From positions 1-22,111 of IMG/VR virus record IMGVR_UViG_3300025030_000440: a DNA stretch of 22,111 nt, one strand, 5' to 3'. Below the pieces are notes generated by a model, which did no database searches, was not told the DNA's origin, and worked only from the letters and a program-made list of their open reading frames with translations. The translations under genes and the position numbers were made by a program. The stretch is from a virus. Below, in pieces: positions 6,290-14,211 of this stretch; position 1 is the first letter of the stretch, and the number at the start of each line of letters is the position of its first letter.

Positions 6290-8155
6290 ATGCCCACACT
6301 GTCCCGCACCGAGGAGACCCGTCTGCAGGTCCTGCATGAGATTCGCCTGCGGCCGTCGCTCCGCCGGCCGGGCATCTCGCGCTTCGAGCGCGGCGACCTG
6401 ATCACGCGGATTGCCGAGCGCTGCGGCTGCTCCGAGAAGACCGTCCGGCGAGTGTTGGCGGATGACCGGCCAGCTACCGAGCGGGGGAAGCGGACGGGGC
6501 GAGCGGACGCCGGCCGGATGCGCGTGTTGCCCGAGCCGCTGCGGGGGCAGGTGGAGGCTCGCGTCCGCGAGCTGCTGTCTCAGACGCGGCTGCTGTTCGC
6601 GGCCCCGCGCGGGAAGACCCCGCGCACGACGATCAGCGATGCCGAGGTCTGCCGGCAGTTGTACCACGAGTTCCCTGCGCTCGAGGAGCTGCTGCCCCGC
6701 GAGCTGGAGACGGGCGACCGGCTGCCGTACAACCGTTCGCTCTACCACGCCGTCAACCGCTTCACCGCCGCGATCCGCGAGGCCGACCGGCCGCGCCGCG
6801 GCGCTTCGGTCCGCATCGAGGCTCCGCACATCAACTACCAGTGGGTGAAGGACGAGACGGTGACGGATTTTTTCCTGCAGCCCGGGCCGGGGGAGTCCAC
6901 TCCGCAGCGGGCGTGGCTGTCGGTGGTAGAGGACGAGTTCAGCCGCGCGATCGTCTTCGCGCACCACGTGCGCAACGCCCACCGCGCGAGCTACTCCGAC
7001 CTGATGATCCGCGCGATCGGGCGCAAGCCGACCGACGCGGGCTGGCCGATGTGCGGAGTGCCTCAGCAGCTCCGGTACGACGTGAACTTCGTCGATTTCT
7101 CGGCCCATGCGAAGCGCTGCATGGCCGACCTGGGGATCCAGCCGAACCCCTGCCAGGGGATGCAGCCCCAGAGCAAGGGCAAGGTCGAGCGGATCATCGG
7201 CACGATCAAGCGCGGGCTCCATCCTCTCCTGCCCGGTTACTGCGGCGCTGCGAACACCGGCGACGAGGCGATCACGCCCGGCGCCGACTTCATCTGTCGC
7301 AGCGAAGAAAGGGGACACCGCGGAAAGAACGGGGACACCATACCATCTTCGCCGACGTCGCGAAATGGTGATGGTGTCCCCGTTTTTCCGGATGGCATGG
7401 TGTCCCCTTTTTCGGCCGACTCCGGCCTCTGGTACGACCCCCGCTCCAACCTCCCGCTCCTCACGCTCGAGGAGGCGGACGCCGCCCTGCACGCCTGGAT
7501 CGCCGAGTACCACCGGACGGTCCACGGGTCCCTGGGCTGCTCGCCGCGAACGGCCTGGGCCAACAGCGCGTCGGCGAACGTGGGGCTTGTGCGGGTGCCT
7601 ACCGATCAACAGTTGTTCGAGACGTTCCTGATCCAGGCCGACGACACGGGGCACGGGCCCGGGGGACGGGTGGTGGCGGCCCAGCAGGTCCGCGCGCACG
7701 GCCTGACGTTCCAGGCCGAGTGGCTGGGGGACTATGAGGGGATGGTGCTGGACGTGAGGTACAAGCCCACGGACCCGAGTCGGGTGTGGGTGTTCGAGCG
7801 GGGGCGGCTGTTGGACGAGGTTCCGCTGCTGCCGACGATTGTGTTGGGCGAGGGCATCGACTGGAGCGACGCGGAGCGCATGATTCGCGATCGCAAGCGC
7901 GCCGACAAGGCCGCCCGGGCGGATCGCCGCGCCGCGCAGGCCGGCCTCCACCTCCACGCGCCATTGGCCGCCCGCCTGGCCGGAAAGAACGGGGACACCA
8001 TACCATCTTCGCCGACGTCGCGAAATGGTGATGGTGTCCCCGTTCTCCCGGCCCCCGACGCCGTCCCCTGGCAGCCTCCCTCCTCTGCCGATGACGAGAA
8101 GCTCGCCCAGGTCACGATCGGCGGCATACCGCTCCGCCGCGCCGCCGGCGGGTAG
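6290..8155 (+). CDS. Mu-type DDE transposase (MuA-like) with two in-frame palindromic inserts
   Basis: This 621-residue protein catalyses strand transfer of the element. The N-terminal helix-turn-helix lies at about 35-58 (LITRIAERCGCSEKTVRRVL). The RNase-H-like catalytic core holds D188 (VKDETVTD), D264 (LRYDVNFVDF) and E300 (SKGKVERIIGTIK), giving a DD(35)E spacing; SVVEDEFSRAIVF (211-223) is the typical core strand. Residues 338-375 are the nested palindromic element (copy 4), sitting 38 residues after the catalytic Glu and before the conserved AEYHRTVHGSLGCSPRTAW segment. Residues about 564-587 are a second, single element (copy 5). The C-terminal beta-barrel and basic tail follow Mu A organisation. 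ATG 6290 was chosen because the frame upstream is out-of-frame sequence of the previous gene. It precedes the ATPase gene, as in MuA-MuB. Confidence 0.92.
   Translation: MPTLSRTEETRLQVLHEIRLRPSLRRPGISRFERGDLITRIAERCGCSEKTVRRVLADDRPATERGKRTGRADAGRMRVLPEPLRGQVEARVRELLSQTRLLFAAPRGKTPRTTISDAEVCRQLYHEFPALEELLPRELETGDRLPYNRSLYHAVNRFTAAIREADRPRRGASVRIEAPHINYQWVKDETVTDFFLQPGPGESTPQRAWLSVVEDEFSRAIVFAHHVRNAHRASYSDLMIRAIGRKPTDAGWPMCGVPQQLRYDVNFVDFSAHAKRCMADLGIQPNPCQGMQPQSKGKVERIIGTIKRGLHPLLPGYCGAANTGDEAITPGADFICRSEERGHRGKNGDTIPSSPTSRNGDGVPVFPDGMVSPFSADSGLWYDPRSNLPLLTLEEADAALHAWIAEYHRTVHGSLGCSPRTAWANSASANVGLVRVPTDQQLFETFLIQADDTGHGPGGRVVAAQQVRAHGLTFQAEWLGDYEGMVLDVRYKPTDPSRVWVFERGRLLDEVPLLPTIVLGEGIDWSDAERMIRDRKRADKAARADRRAAQAGLHLHAPLAARLAGKNGDTIPSSPTSRNGDGVPVLPAPDAVPWQPPSSADDEKLAQVTIGGIPLRRAAGG
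7302..7415. repeat. Palindromic element copy 4, nested composite, inside transposase
   Basis: The outer arms are GCGAAGAAAGGGGACACC and GGTGTCCCCTTTTTCG. Inside is a complete 70-bp inner element (7321-7390) with ends CGGAAAGAACGGGGACACC and GTGTCCCCGTTTTTCCG. The left outer arm stops after ACACC, where the inner copy begins. Confidence 0.93.
7981..8050. repeat. Palindromic element copy 5, single inner type, inside transposase
   Basis: The first 60 bp are identical to the inner element at 7321-7380, only 660 bp away. The right end reads CGTTCTCCCG. No outer element surrounds it. Confidence 0.93.
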
Positions 8156-8210
8156 CCGTTGGAGGGGCCGCATGGCGCAGCCATCCGGCCCGCCGTTCAG
8201 GAGAACCGCC
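8156..8210. repeat. Spacer with double-stem module
   Basis: A GGGCCG-C-ATGGC-GCA-GCCAT-C-CGGCCC module lies between CCGTT linkers, then CAGGAGAACCGCC before ATG 8211. Confidence 0.85.
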
Positions 8211-8357
8211 ATGTTCGACTTCATGTTCGGCCTCTGGTTGGCCTTGCGCGAGTGGGCCTCACAGACTCGCGAGTGCGGCCGGCTGCACCGCCAGTGGGCT
8301 GAGGTCAAGCGCGCCAACCGCCAGTACCGCGATGTAGCACGGGCGGCCCGCCCGTGA
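8211..8357 (+). CDS. Small hypothetical protein between transposase and ATPase
   Basis: The product is 48 residues long and rich in Trp and Arg: a short hydrophobic start (MFDFMFGLWLALREW) then a basic helix. ATG 8211 has CAGGAG 10 bp upstream. The last codons and the TGA stop lie inside a hairpin module (8338-8356, arms CACGGGCG/CGCCCGTG), so the original C terminus may have been replaced. Function is unknown. Confidence 0.5.
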   Translation: MFDFMFGLWLALREWASQTRECGRLHRQWAEVKRANRQYRDVARAARP

Positions 8358-8430
8358 AAGCTGTGGTCGCCGTCTGCCGCCGCCGTGATGCTCAATGCTC
8401 AATGCTCAATACTCACTCCCGAGGTGTTCC
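8358..8430. repeat. Spacer with ATGCTCAATGCTCAAT tandem
   Basis: GCCGTC and GCCGCCGCCGT linkers are followed by three ATGCTCAAT units, then CCGAGGTGTTCC before GTG 8431. The frame of the ATPase stays open through the tandem but the tandem is not part of the conserved protein. Confidence 0.8.
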
Positions 8431-9141
8431 GTGCCCACCAAAACCATCCACAACATCCAGCCCTACCGGGAAACGCTGACCGCGTTCGACAACGCGGCCC
8501 TGGCGTCCGGTGACCAGTGCCTCTCGGTGATCTCGTCCCCCGCCGGCGCGGGCAAGTCGTTCTGCGCCCGCGAGTTCGCCGAGCGCCATCCCGAGCACCT
8601 GTTGGTGCACTGCCCGCCCAAGTGCCTGCTGACTTCGCCCCGCGCGTTGCTCGACGTGATCGCGCGCCCGTTGGGGATCGCGGTCGGGACGCAGAGCCGT
8701 CCGCGCGAGCTGACCGAGGCGATCATCGAGGTCCTGGCCGCCCGCCGCGGGCTCCTGATGGTGGACGAGAGCGAGGAGCTGACGACGCCGATTGCCAACC
8801 TCGTGCGCTACATCGCCGAGCGATCGGGCCGGCCGGCGTGCTTCATCGGCGCGCCGCGGATCAAAGAGGTGCTGCTCCGCCACGAGCCTTTGTCTACCCG
8901 GGTCGGCTTCCGCTACGACGTCCGGGCGATCACGGTGGCGGACCTGCAGACGATGTTCCCGCAGACCTACATCAAAGAGGCCTACGAGGAGATCGTGCGC
9001 GTCACGCGGGGCAACCTGCGCCTGGTGTTCCAGCTCTGGCCGAAGCTGGCCGAAGCGAAGCGCGACCTCGGCCGGGACGGTGTTGACCAGACCACCGTCC
9101 GCGCGATCGCCGACGAGTTCCTGCTCATCCGCGCCGCCTAG
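8431..9141 (+). CDS. MuB-like AAA+ ATPase, transposition target factor
   Basis: The protein has 236 residues. Walker A is SPAGAGKSF (K42, S43), Walker B is LLMVDE (D112, E113), and the segments SGRPACFIGAPRIKEVL and STRVGFRYDV match sensor and arginine-finger regions of the MuB/TniB-type AAA group. It should bind DNA with ATP, select target and activate the transposase encoded upstream. I chose GTG 8431 (GAGGTG upstream) over an ATG at 8395, because the residues between come from the ATGCTCAAT tandem module. Shorter than Mu B (312 residues), mainly in the N-terminal part. Confidence 0.88.
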   Translation: MPTKTIHNIQPYRETLTAFDNAALASGDQCLSVISSPAGAGKSFCAREFAERHPEHLLVHCPPKCLLTSPRALLDVIARPLGIAVGTQSRPRELTEAIIEVLAARRGLLMVDESEELTTPIANLVRYIAERSGRPACFIGAPRIKEVLLRHEPLSTRVGFRYDVRAITVADLQTMFPQTYIKEAYEEIVRVTRGNLRLVFQLWPKLAEAKRDLGRDGVDQTTVRAIADEFLLIRAA

Positions 9142-9225
9142 TGGCACGCGCGGCTCGCCCGTGAGGGCTGTGGGCCGTTGTAGGGGCGGACCAACGTGTC
9201 CGCCCGCCGTTCCCAGGAGACCACC
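9142..9225. repeat. Spacer with two hairpin modules
   Basis: A hairpin CACGCGCG-GCT-CGCCCGTG (one mismatch; 9145-9163) is followed by a CCGTT linker, GGGCGGAC-CAACGT-GTCCGCCC (9184-9205), another CCGTT and CAGGAGACCACC before ATG 9226. Confidence 0.85.
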
Positions 9226-9696
9226 ATGCCAGACAGCAACGGTCCAGAGTCCATCGTTCATAGCCCGCCGCTCGAGGAAATCGTCCTCCGGGGAATCCCG
9301 CGCCTCGATGGCGCCATGCTGGACCTGTGGGGCGAGTTTCTGCGGCAGGACGAGAAGTGGGGCCGCCAGGACCACGACGACCTTACCTGGGCCGCCATCC
9401 TGCTCGAGGAGATCGACGAGGCCTGCTCGGCCATCGACGAGGACAACACCGCCCTCGGCAGCGAGGGCACCGCGGGGATCGCCTGGGCACTGGCCCATGC
9501 GCGGACCGGCGGCGGCTGTGCCCGTGATTACCTCGCCGACATCCGGGGTGAGCGGAATCCGGAGAGGCCCGCGCCCGACCTGTCCCCCTCCGCCCTCCGC
9601 ACCGAACTGATCCAGGTCGCCGCCGTCGCCATCCAATGGGCCGCCTGCATCTCCCGCCGTTCGGCGCCGCCGAGTGAACCGGCTGAGGTTCCGTAG
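9226..9696 (+). CDS. MazG-like nucleotide pyrophosphohydrolase
   Basis: This 156-residue protein carries the signature of phage-type all-alpha NTP pyrophosphohydrolases: RQDEKWGRQDHDDLTWAAIL, metal-binding EEIDE (E61, E62, E65) and the late helix TELIQVAAVAIQWAACISRR (126-145). Such enzymes hydrolyse (d)NTPs to monophosphate and pyrophosphate, and phages use them to tune nucleotide pools or ppGpp signalling. Substrate is not predictable here. ATG 9226 follows CAGGAG. It opens the block of DNA-metabolism genes (GemA, Gam). Confidence 0.75.
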   Translation: MPDSNGPESIVHSPPLEEIVLRGIPRLDGAMLDLWGEFLRQDEKWGRQDHDDLTWAAILLEEIDEACSAIDEDNTALGSEGTAGIAWALAHARTGGGCARDYLADIRGERNPERPAPDLSPSALRTELIQVAAVAIQWAACISRRSAPPSEPAEVP

Positions 9697-9788
9697 CCTG
9701 CGTCACCGCAAGCCGGAACCTCGGCCCGCCGTGCCGTCTTCCGTGTATTCCGTGTATTCCGTGGTCATCTCAGCCGTTGGAGCGTCCC
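9697..9788. repeat. Spacer with GGTTCCG hairpin and TTCCGTGTA tandem
   Basis: GAGGTTCCG and CGGAACCTC (9686-9724) form a hairpin that includes the end of the previous gene. Then GCCGTGCCGTC linkers, a tandem TTCCGTGTATTCCGTGTA (9740-9757) and CCGTTGGAGCGTCCC before ATG 9789. Confidence 0.8.
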
Positions 9789-10376
9789 ATGCCCACCCAA
9801 CCTCAACTCAAGCGCCTCTTCGCCCTGGCCCGCAACGCGGGGATCTCGCCCGACGATCTGAAGGCGATCGTGGCCGACCGCTACGGCCACGCCTCCCGCC
9901 GCGATCTGTCCGACGCGGAGTACGAGGACCTCTGCGTGCACCTGCAGGACGCCGCCGGGTCGCGCTCCCAGGCGTCGGGCCGCCTGCGCGCGGGCGAGCT
10001 GGCGAACGAGATGGAGATCCTGGCCTTCCTGCAGACCGAGGGCCTGCCCTGGGCGAAAAAGGGGACACCATCACTTTCTTCGCCGACGTCTGGCGAAAAA
10101 GTATGGTGTCCCCTTTCTTCGCCCTGCCCGCCCTGCACCGAGCTCGACTTCGCCCACGCGGTCACGATCCTCAACGACTTCCGCCTGTACCGTTCGAGCT
10201 ACAAGCGGTTCTCGATCCGCGACGCCCGCCGCTGCCTTGCTACCTGGGGTGAGTACCCGTTGTGGGTGTGGAGGCGCGCCGCCGAGGTCTGGCTTTCGCA
10301 CTACCGCACGAAGAACGAGCGCTACTTCGCGGGCATCCTCAAGCACACGCTGGCCGACGCCCGCCGCGCCGCGTAA
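9789..10376 (+). CDS. GemA/gp16-like protein with palindromic insert
   Basis: This 195-residue protein's N terminus (QLKRLFALARNAGISPDDLK ... ASRRDLSDAEYEDLC, residues 6-50) matches the Mu gp16/GemA family (DUF1018), proteins of the early region whose role is poorly known. Residues 89-113 are palindromic element copy 6, read in a different frame from copies 2 and 3 (KKGTPSLSSPTSGEKVWCPL). The C-terminal part (120-195) is a helical, Trp- and Tyr-rich domain that I do not recognise; the insert lies in the link between the two parts. TTGGAG precedes ATG 9789. Confidence 0.65.
   Translation: MPTQPQLKRLFALARNAGISPDDLKAIVADRYGHASRRDLSDAEYEDLCVHLQDAAGSRSQASGRLRAGELANEMEILAFLQTEGLPWAKKGTPSLSSPTSGEKVWCPLSSPCPPCTELDFAHAVTILNDFRLYRSSYKRFSIRDARRCLATWGEYPLWVWRRAAEVWLSHYRTKNERYFAGILKHTLADARRAA
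10052..10123. repeat. Palindromic element copy 6, inside a CDS
   Basis: The 72-bp element has ends GGCGAAAAAGGGGACACC and GGTGTCCCCTTTCTTCGCC and centre CTTCGCCGACGTCTGGCGAA. The arms differ slightly (ATCACTTT / AAAGTATG), keeping complementarity imperfectly. Confidence 0.9.
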
Positions 10377-10413
10377 CGGCGGTTCGCAGGTTACAGGTTA
10401 CAGGTTCAACGAC
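10377..10413. repeat. Spacer with AGGTTACAGGTTACAGG tandem
   Basis: A short tandem of GGTTACA units, related to the CACCTGTCACCTGTGACC tandem inside the repressor gene (1261-1287). Confidence 0.7.
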
Positions 10414-10629
10414 ATGGTCCTGGTCAGCGATGTGATCGACGTTGAGAGCGAGGGAATCGTCCTGGACGGTGCCTGCGCCTGCGGCGCATTCCGCTGGGAC
10501 TGGTTCCCTGAGTGCTGGCGAGACCAGTTCGGCCAACAGATCCGCCACATGCCACACGCCTGCCTCGACTGCGGCGCGCTGCTCTACGGCGAGGGCTCCA
10601 TCCGCTTCGGCGAGCGACTGTTCCCGTAG
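10414..10629 (+). CDS. Small zinc-ribbon-like protein
   Basis: The product has 71 residues. C21 and C23 (GACACGAF) with C50 and C53 (HACLDCGALL) could bind one zinc ion. No strong Shine-Dalgarno is seen before ATG 10414, and the frame continues upstream through a repeat module. Function is unknown. It lies between GemA and Gam. Confidence 0.5.
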   Translation: MVLVSDVIDVESEGIVLDGACACGAFRWDWFPECWRDQFGQQIRHMPHACLDCGALLYGEGSIRFGERLFP

Positions 10630-10738
10630 GGGCGGACCAACGTGTCCGCCCGCCGTTGGAGGGGCCGCATGGCCGCAGGCCATCCGGCCCGCCGTCCAAA
10701 CCAGGGCCCGAGCCCACCACACAGAGAGAGGTGCTACC
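10630..10738. repeat. Spacer with two adjoining hairpin modules
   Basis: GGGCGGAC...GTCCGCCC (10631-10652), identical to that at 9184, is joined by CCGTT to a GGGCCG-C-ATGGCC-GCA-GGCCAT-C-CGGCCC double stem (10656-10695), then unique leader ending AGAGAGGTGCTACC before ATG 10739. Confidence 0.88.
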
Positions 10739-11284
10739 ATGCCCAAGCCCGCCAAGCCCGCCGAGCCGGATCCCCCTCGTTTCCTGTCCTGGGACGAGGT
10801 CAGCGCCGCCGGCAAGGAGGTCATCGACCTGGACAACTCCGCCGCGCAGCTCCAGGCCGAGCTCGACAAGGCCGCCGCCGCGCTCACGGCCGAGTACGAG
10901 CCGCGCATCTCCGAGTTGGTGAAGCAGTCCGACCTGGTCAAGACGGGAATGCGGGTCTTCACCGACGCTCACCGTCGCGAGTTCCCCCCGGGCGCGAAGA
11001 GCCGGGCGCTCACGCACTGTACCGTGGGCTACCGGGATCGGCCGGCGGCCGTCGAGTTCCTGCTGAAGAAGGCGGAGGACGTGATCTCTGCCATTCGCGA
11101 AGCGGGGTTCGGCCGCTTCATCAAGACGCCGCCGCCCAAGCCGGCCGTGGACAAGGCGGCGATCAAGACGGCCGCCGAGGCCGGCGAAATCGACGCCGCC
11201 ACGCTGAAGGGCATGGGCGTGAAGATCGTCCAGGCCGAGGACTTCTACGTGGCGGTGAACACGTCGCCCGTCGTCGTCAACTGA
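10739..11284 (+). CDS. gam: Gam-like host-nuclease inhibitor
   Basis: This 181-residue protein fits the Mu Gam family, which binds double-stranded DNA ends and protects linear DNA from exonucleases. It has a long helix pair (about 30-80), then the conserved beta/alpha part: TVGYRDRPAAVEFLLKKAED, AIREAGFGRFIKT, KPAVDKAAIKTAAEAGEI and the closing MGVKIVQAEDFYVAV. Length and motif order match the family. Strong AGAGAGGTG precedes ATG 10739. It is free of repeat modules, unlike its neighbours. Confidence 0.88.
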   Translation: MPKPAKPAEPDPPRFLSWDEVSAAGKEVIDLDNSAAQLQAELDKAAAALTAEYEPRISELVKQSDLVKTGMRVFTDAHRREFPPGAKSRALTHCTVGYRDRPAAVEFLLKKAEDVISAIREAGFGRFIKTPPPKPAVDKAAIKTAAEAGEIDAATLKGMGVKIVQAEDFYVAVNTSPVVVN

Positions 11285-11328
11285 GGTTACCCCTCTCCGG
11301 AACGGAGAGGGGCCAGGGGTGAGGCATC
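11285..11328. repeat. Spacer with CTCTCCG hairpin that supplies the ribosome-binding site
   Basis: CCCCTCTCCG-GAA-CGGAGAGGGG is followed by its constant tail GGGGTGAGGC. The tail GGTGAGG lies about 5 bp before ATG 11329, so the module itself seems to provide the Shine-Dalgarno sequence. Confidence 0.85.
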
Positions 11329-12237
11329 ATGGCCGTCCAACGCAGCACGCTGAAGGGCAAGCCGAAAGCAAAGAAGCCGCCGAAGCCCGCGCCCCCCGCG
11401 CCTGCGGCTTCCGCGAAGCCGCGTGCCGCGCCGTCCCGCCGTCCCCCCTCTCCGGCACGGAGAGGGGGGCAGGGGGGTGAGGCCAAGCCGTCCCCCAAGC
11501 CCTTCGACCGCACCTGTCTCGGGCGCGGGCGGTCGAGGCGGGCGGAGCTCATCCACGAGCAATCGACCGTGGAGCTACCCTCGCTGCCGCTGGAGCGGCG
11601 CTGCAAGGTCTGCCGACTGGCGATGACGGGGCAGACGGGGCACGAGGCGTGGAACTTCATCAACATCAACCTCATGGGCGGCGTGGCGATCGCGACCGTC
11701 CACGAGTGGGTGCGCGAGCAGAAGCTCGCCATCTCCGGCAAGTCGCTCCAGCGTCACCGCGACGGGCACCTCCAGGAGTGGATTGACAACACGATCCGCT
11801 ACCAGAGCATCCTCGGCGTGATGTCCTGGTTCCTGGGCAACCTCGACTCGCTCGACCTGGCCGAGAAGGCCATCATGCAGAACGGCGTCCTCCTCCAGAG
11901 CCTTTTCCTGGGGCTGGGCATCCTGAAGCCCGATGACGCCGAGATCACCGACGAGGAGCGCTCGACGATCCTGCAGCGCCTCCAGAACCCCGCCGTGATC
12001 GGCATGATGGCCGAGCAGCGCCGCAACGCGCTCGCCCTGGCCTCCATCCGCGCCACCAAGGCCGGCGTCGCGCGGACCGACAAGGCGGTCCAGAAGGCCG
12101 AGGTGGAGATCGCCATGCTCGATGACGACTACTCCGCCGGCGCCCTGGAGACGTTCATGGGCGTCCTGAAGAAGCTCTGCAAGCCCTGCCAGGCCATCAT
12201 TCGCGCGGACCTCGGCGACCCGACCGCCGCGCAGTAG
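11329..12237 (+). CDS. Probable small terminase subunit (Mu gp27-like position)
   Basis: The frame codes for 302 residues. The first 58 are basic and Pro/Ala-rich, with residues 38-52 from a CTCTCCG hairpin module (11446-11483) read in another frame than the same module in the gene at 3281. The core has KVCRLAMTGQTGHEAWNFIN, then HEWVREQKLAISGKSLQRHR (about 126-145), resembling the helix-turn-helix region of gp27/DUF3486 proteins, followed by long helices to about 290. It sits directly before the large terminase, which supports the call. The conserved protein may begin after the insert. Confidence 0.55.
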   Translation: MAVQRSTLKGKPKAKKPPKPAPPAPAASAKPRAAPSRRPPSPARRGGQGGEAKPSPKPFDRTCLGRGRSRRAELIHEQSTVELPSLPLERRCKVCRLAMTGQTGHEAWNFININLMGGVAIATVHEWVREQKLAISGKSLQRHRDGHLQEWIDNTIRYQSILGVMSWFLGNLDSLDLAEKAIMQNGVLLQSLFLGLGILKPDDAEITDEERSTILQRLQNPAVIGMMAEQRRNALALASIRATKAGVARTDKAVQKAEVEIAMLDDDYSAGALETFMGVLKKLCKPCQAIIRADLGDPTAAQ

Positions 12238-12332
12238 CCGTAGTGTCTCCCCCTTCTGAAGGCAGGGGGCCGGGGGGGTAGGAGCCGTAGCCGTCAGCTT
12301 TCGTGTATTTCGTGTATTCCGTGGTGATCGCC
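12238..12332. repeat. Spacer with CCCCCTTCTG hairpin and TTTCGTGTA tandem
   Basis: A degenerate CCCCCT...AGGGGG hairpin with GGGGGGTAGG tail is joined by CCGTAGCCGTC to a tandem TTTCGTGTATTTCGTGTA (12299-12316), ending at the next start. Confidence 0.75.
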
Positions 12333-14210
12333 ATGCCGTTGCCCACTCCATCCAAAGCCAAGCTGCGCACCGCCCTCCGCGGCAGGCCGGATTCCGGATT
12401 CCCGGACTCCGAGCTGGAGTTCTTCGCCAAGCACGTCCACGTCCGCTGCGGCAGCCAGGGCTGGCGGCTGTGGACGCTGGAGGGCCATGAGTTCATGGCC
12501 CTGCTGGTGGTGGACGACACCCGCCAGACGGTGATGCAGAAGTCGACGCAGCTTGGGATTTCCACGCTGGAGATCGGGAAGGCGCTCTACCGCTGCTGCC
12601 GCCTGCGCCTGGTCGGCGGCTACTACATCACCAACGCGAACTTCGTCCGCAAGTTCGTGTCGTCCACGGTTGACCCCGTCATCGACAAGGACCCGCTGAT
12701 CGCCCAGTTCGTGGTCGAGGGCGACCCATACGCCGATCTGTCCGAGTGGGCGCGGAAGCGGAAAAAAGGCGCCGACACCACGCAGCTCAAGCGGTTCGGC
12801 GACATCCCCCTCTGGTTCCTGGGGGTCCAGACCTACCAGGACGTGTCCTCCGTGGACATGGATCACATCGGCCTGGACGAGTTCGACGAGCTGGACGAGG
12901 CGCTGGCCGAGGACATCCCCGACCGCATCATGCACTCTGACTACAAGCGCCGGAGCGTCTTCTGCAAGCCCTCCGTGCCCGACTTCGGCATCAACGCCGA
13001 GTATCTCGCCAGCGACCAGAAGCGGTTCATGCTCCGCTGCGCCAACTGCGGCAAGTGGACCAACCTCGAGGACGCCTTCCCCGCCTGCCTCTTCCCCCGC
13101 GAACAAAGGGGACACCATACCAATTCATCCGTCCGAATTGGTGTCCCCTTTGGCGCGGGGTCCTCCTTCCGTTTCGGCTGCCCCCTCTGCGGCGGAGGAC
13201 GGCTCCCGTACCTCGATGGCCCCCGCACCGTCCGCTTCCACCAGACCCGCCGCGATGGGCTGCCGGCCCGTCAGCCCTCGATCCTGGACGCCTCCGGCCG
13301 GATCTGCGCGCGGTGGGAGGCCGCCTTCCCCGACCGGCCGATCTCGGGGTACCGAATCAGCCAGATGTACGGGCCGTTCACCTCGGCTGACGACGTGGCC
13401 GCCGACTGGAAGAAGTCCGAGAAGAGCGACGTGGCCCGGGGCCGGTTCACCCGCTCCGTTGGCGGCCAGCCCTACGCCGCCGACCGCCAGCCGATCACCG
13501 CGGCCGTGTTCGACGCCGCCTGCAACCCGAGCGTCCGCCGCCTGCTTCACCAGGAGCCCGCCCTGCTCCGCACGGCCGTCGCGATCTGGGCGGGCATCGA
13601 CCTCGGCAAGACGCACTGGCTGTGGGTGCTGGCCGAGTTCCCCGATGGCCTGATCCAGACCGTCTGGTTCGAGGAGTGCCACGACGACGACGTGTTGGCC
13701 GACCGGCTCCGCCGGTTCGGGGTCCATGCCTTCTGCATCGACGCCGGCGCCGAGACCCACACTGCGAAGCGCCTGGTCAAGCAGTTCCCGCACCGGGGGG
13801 TCCTGACCCGCTGGAGCGACACACAGCTCCAGGGCGTGGTCGGGGAAGAGATCGACGGGCTGGATGTCTTCCACACGCTGAAGGTCCCGCGCACCGAATC
13901 GCTCGACGAGATGTGCTCGCTCATCCGCCGCGAGGGCGACGACGGCCCACGGCTGCGGCTGCCCAATGTCCTCTGCGAGGAGATGGACGTGGCCCGCCGC
14001 CACTTCCTCAAGCTCGTGAAGAAAGACAAGGACGAGGATGCGCGCCAGCCCTACCGCGACGGGGTTGAGAACCATCTGGCCTGCGCGTGCTGCTACGCGA
14101 CGCTCATCCGCAAGTGGGGCGAGAACCTGCATGTGGGGCCCGTGGCCGACCTGACGGGTCTCAAACTGTCCATCCCGCGCACGCCGCTACCCAGCCCCTG
14201 GGGGGACTGA
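12333..14210 (+). CDS. Phage large terminase, GpA-like, with palindromic insert in its zinc ribbon
   Basis: This 625-residue packaging motor has an N-terminal ATPase with a Walker A-like QKSTQLGISTLEIGKAL (69-85) and Walker B IGLDEFDEL (179-187, E183). A zinc ribbon follows (C236, C239 and C283, C286), as in lambda GpA-type terminases. Between the two cysteine pairs, residues 256-274 are palindromic element copy 7. The C-terminal RNase-H-like nuclease shows GIDLGKTHWLWVLAE (D423) and FCIDAGAETHTAKRL (D470). ATG 12333 is chosen since upstream frame is repeat tandem; GTG 12324 is possible. It follows the likely small subunit. Confidence 0.88.
   Translation: MPLPTPSKAKLRTALRGRPDSGFPDSELEFFAKHVHVRCGSQGWRLWTLEGHEFMALLVVDDTRQTVMQKSTQLGISTLEIGKALYRCCRLRLVGGYYITNANFVRKFVSSTVDPVIDKDPLIAQFVVEGDPYADLSEWARKRKKGADTTQLKRFGDIPLWFLGVQTYQDVSSVDMDHIGLDEFDELDEALAEDIPDRIMHSDYKRRSVFCKPSVPDFGINAEYLASDQKRFMLRCANCGKWTNLEDAFPACLFPREQRGHHTNSSVRIGVPFGAGSSFRFGCPLCGGGRLPYLDGPRTVRFHQTRRDGLPARQPSILDASGRICARWEAAFPDRPISGYRISQMYGPFTSADDVAADWKKSEKSDVARGRFTRSVGGQPYAADRQPITAAVFDAACNPSVRRLLHQEPALLRTAVAIWAGIDLGKTHWLWVLAEFPDGLIQTVWFEECHDDDVLADRLRRFGVHAFCIDAGAETHTAKRLVKQFPHRGVLTRWSDTQLQGVVGEEIDGLDVFHTLKVPRTESLDEMCSLIRREGDDGPRLRLPNVLCEEMDVARRHFLKLVKKDKDEDARQPYRDGVENHLACACCYATLIRKWGENLHVGPVADLTGLKLSIPRTPLPSPWGD
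13099..13155. repeat. Palindromic element copy 7, inside terminase
   Basis: The shortest copy (57 bp): GCGAACAAAGGGGACACC and GGTGTCCCCTTTGGCGC with centre CAATTCATCCGTCCGAATTG, a different loop class from copies 2-6. Confidence 0.9.
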
Positions 14211-14211
14211 C

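Noticed and set aside
6251-8395. A 714-residue open frame on the minus strand opposite the transposase.
   Set aside because: It is a GC-rich shadow frame; the plus strand carries the DD(35)E motif, and the frame has a low-complexity Arg/His/Gly composition.
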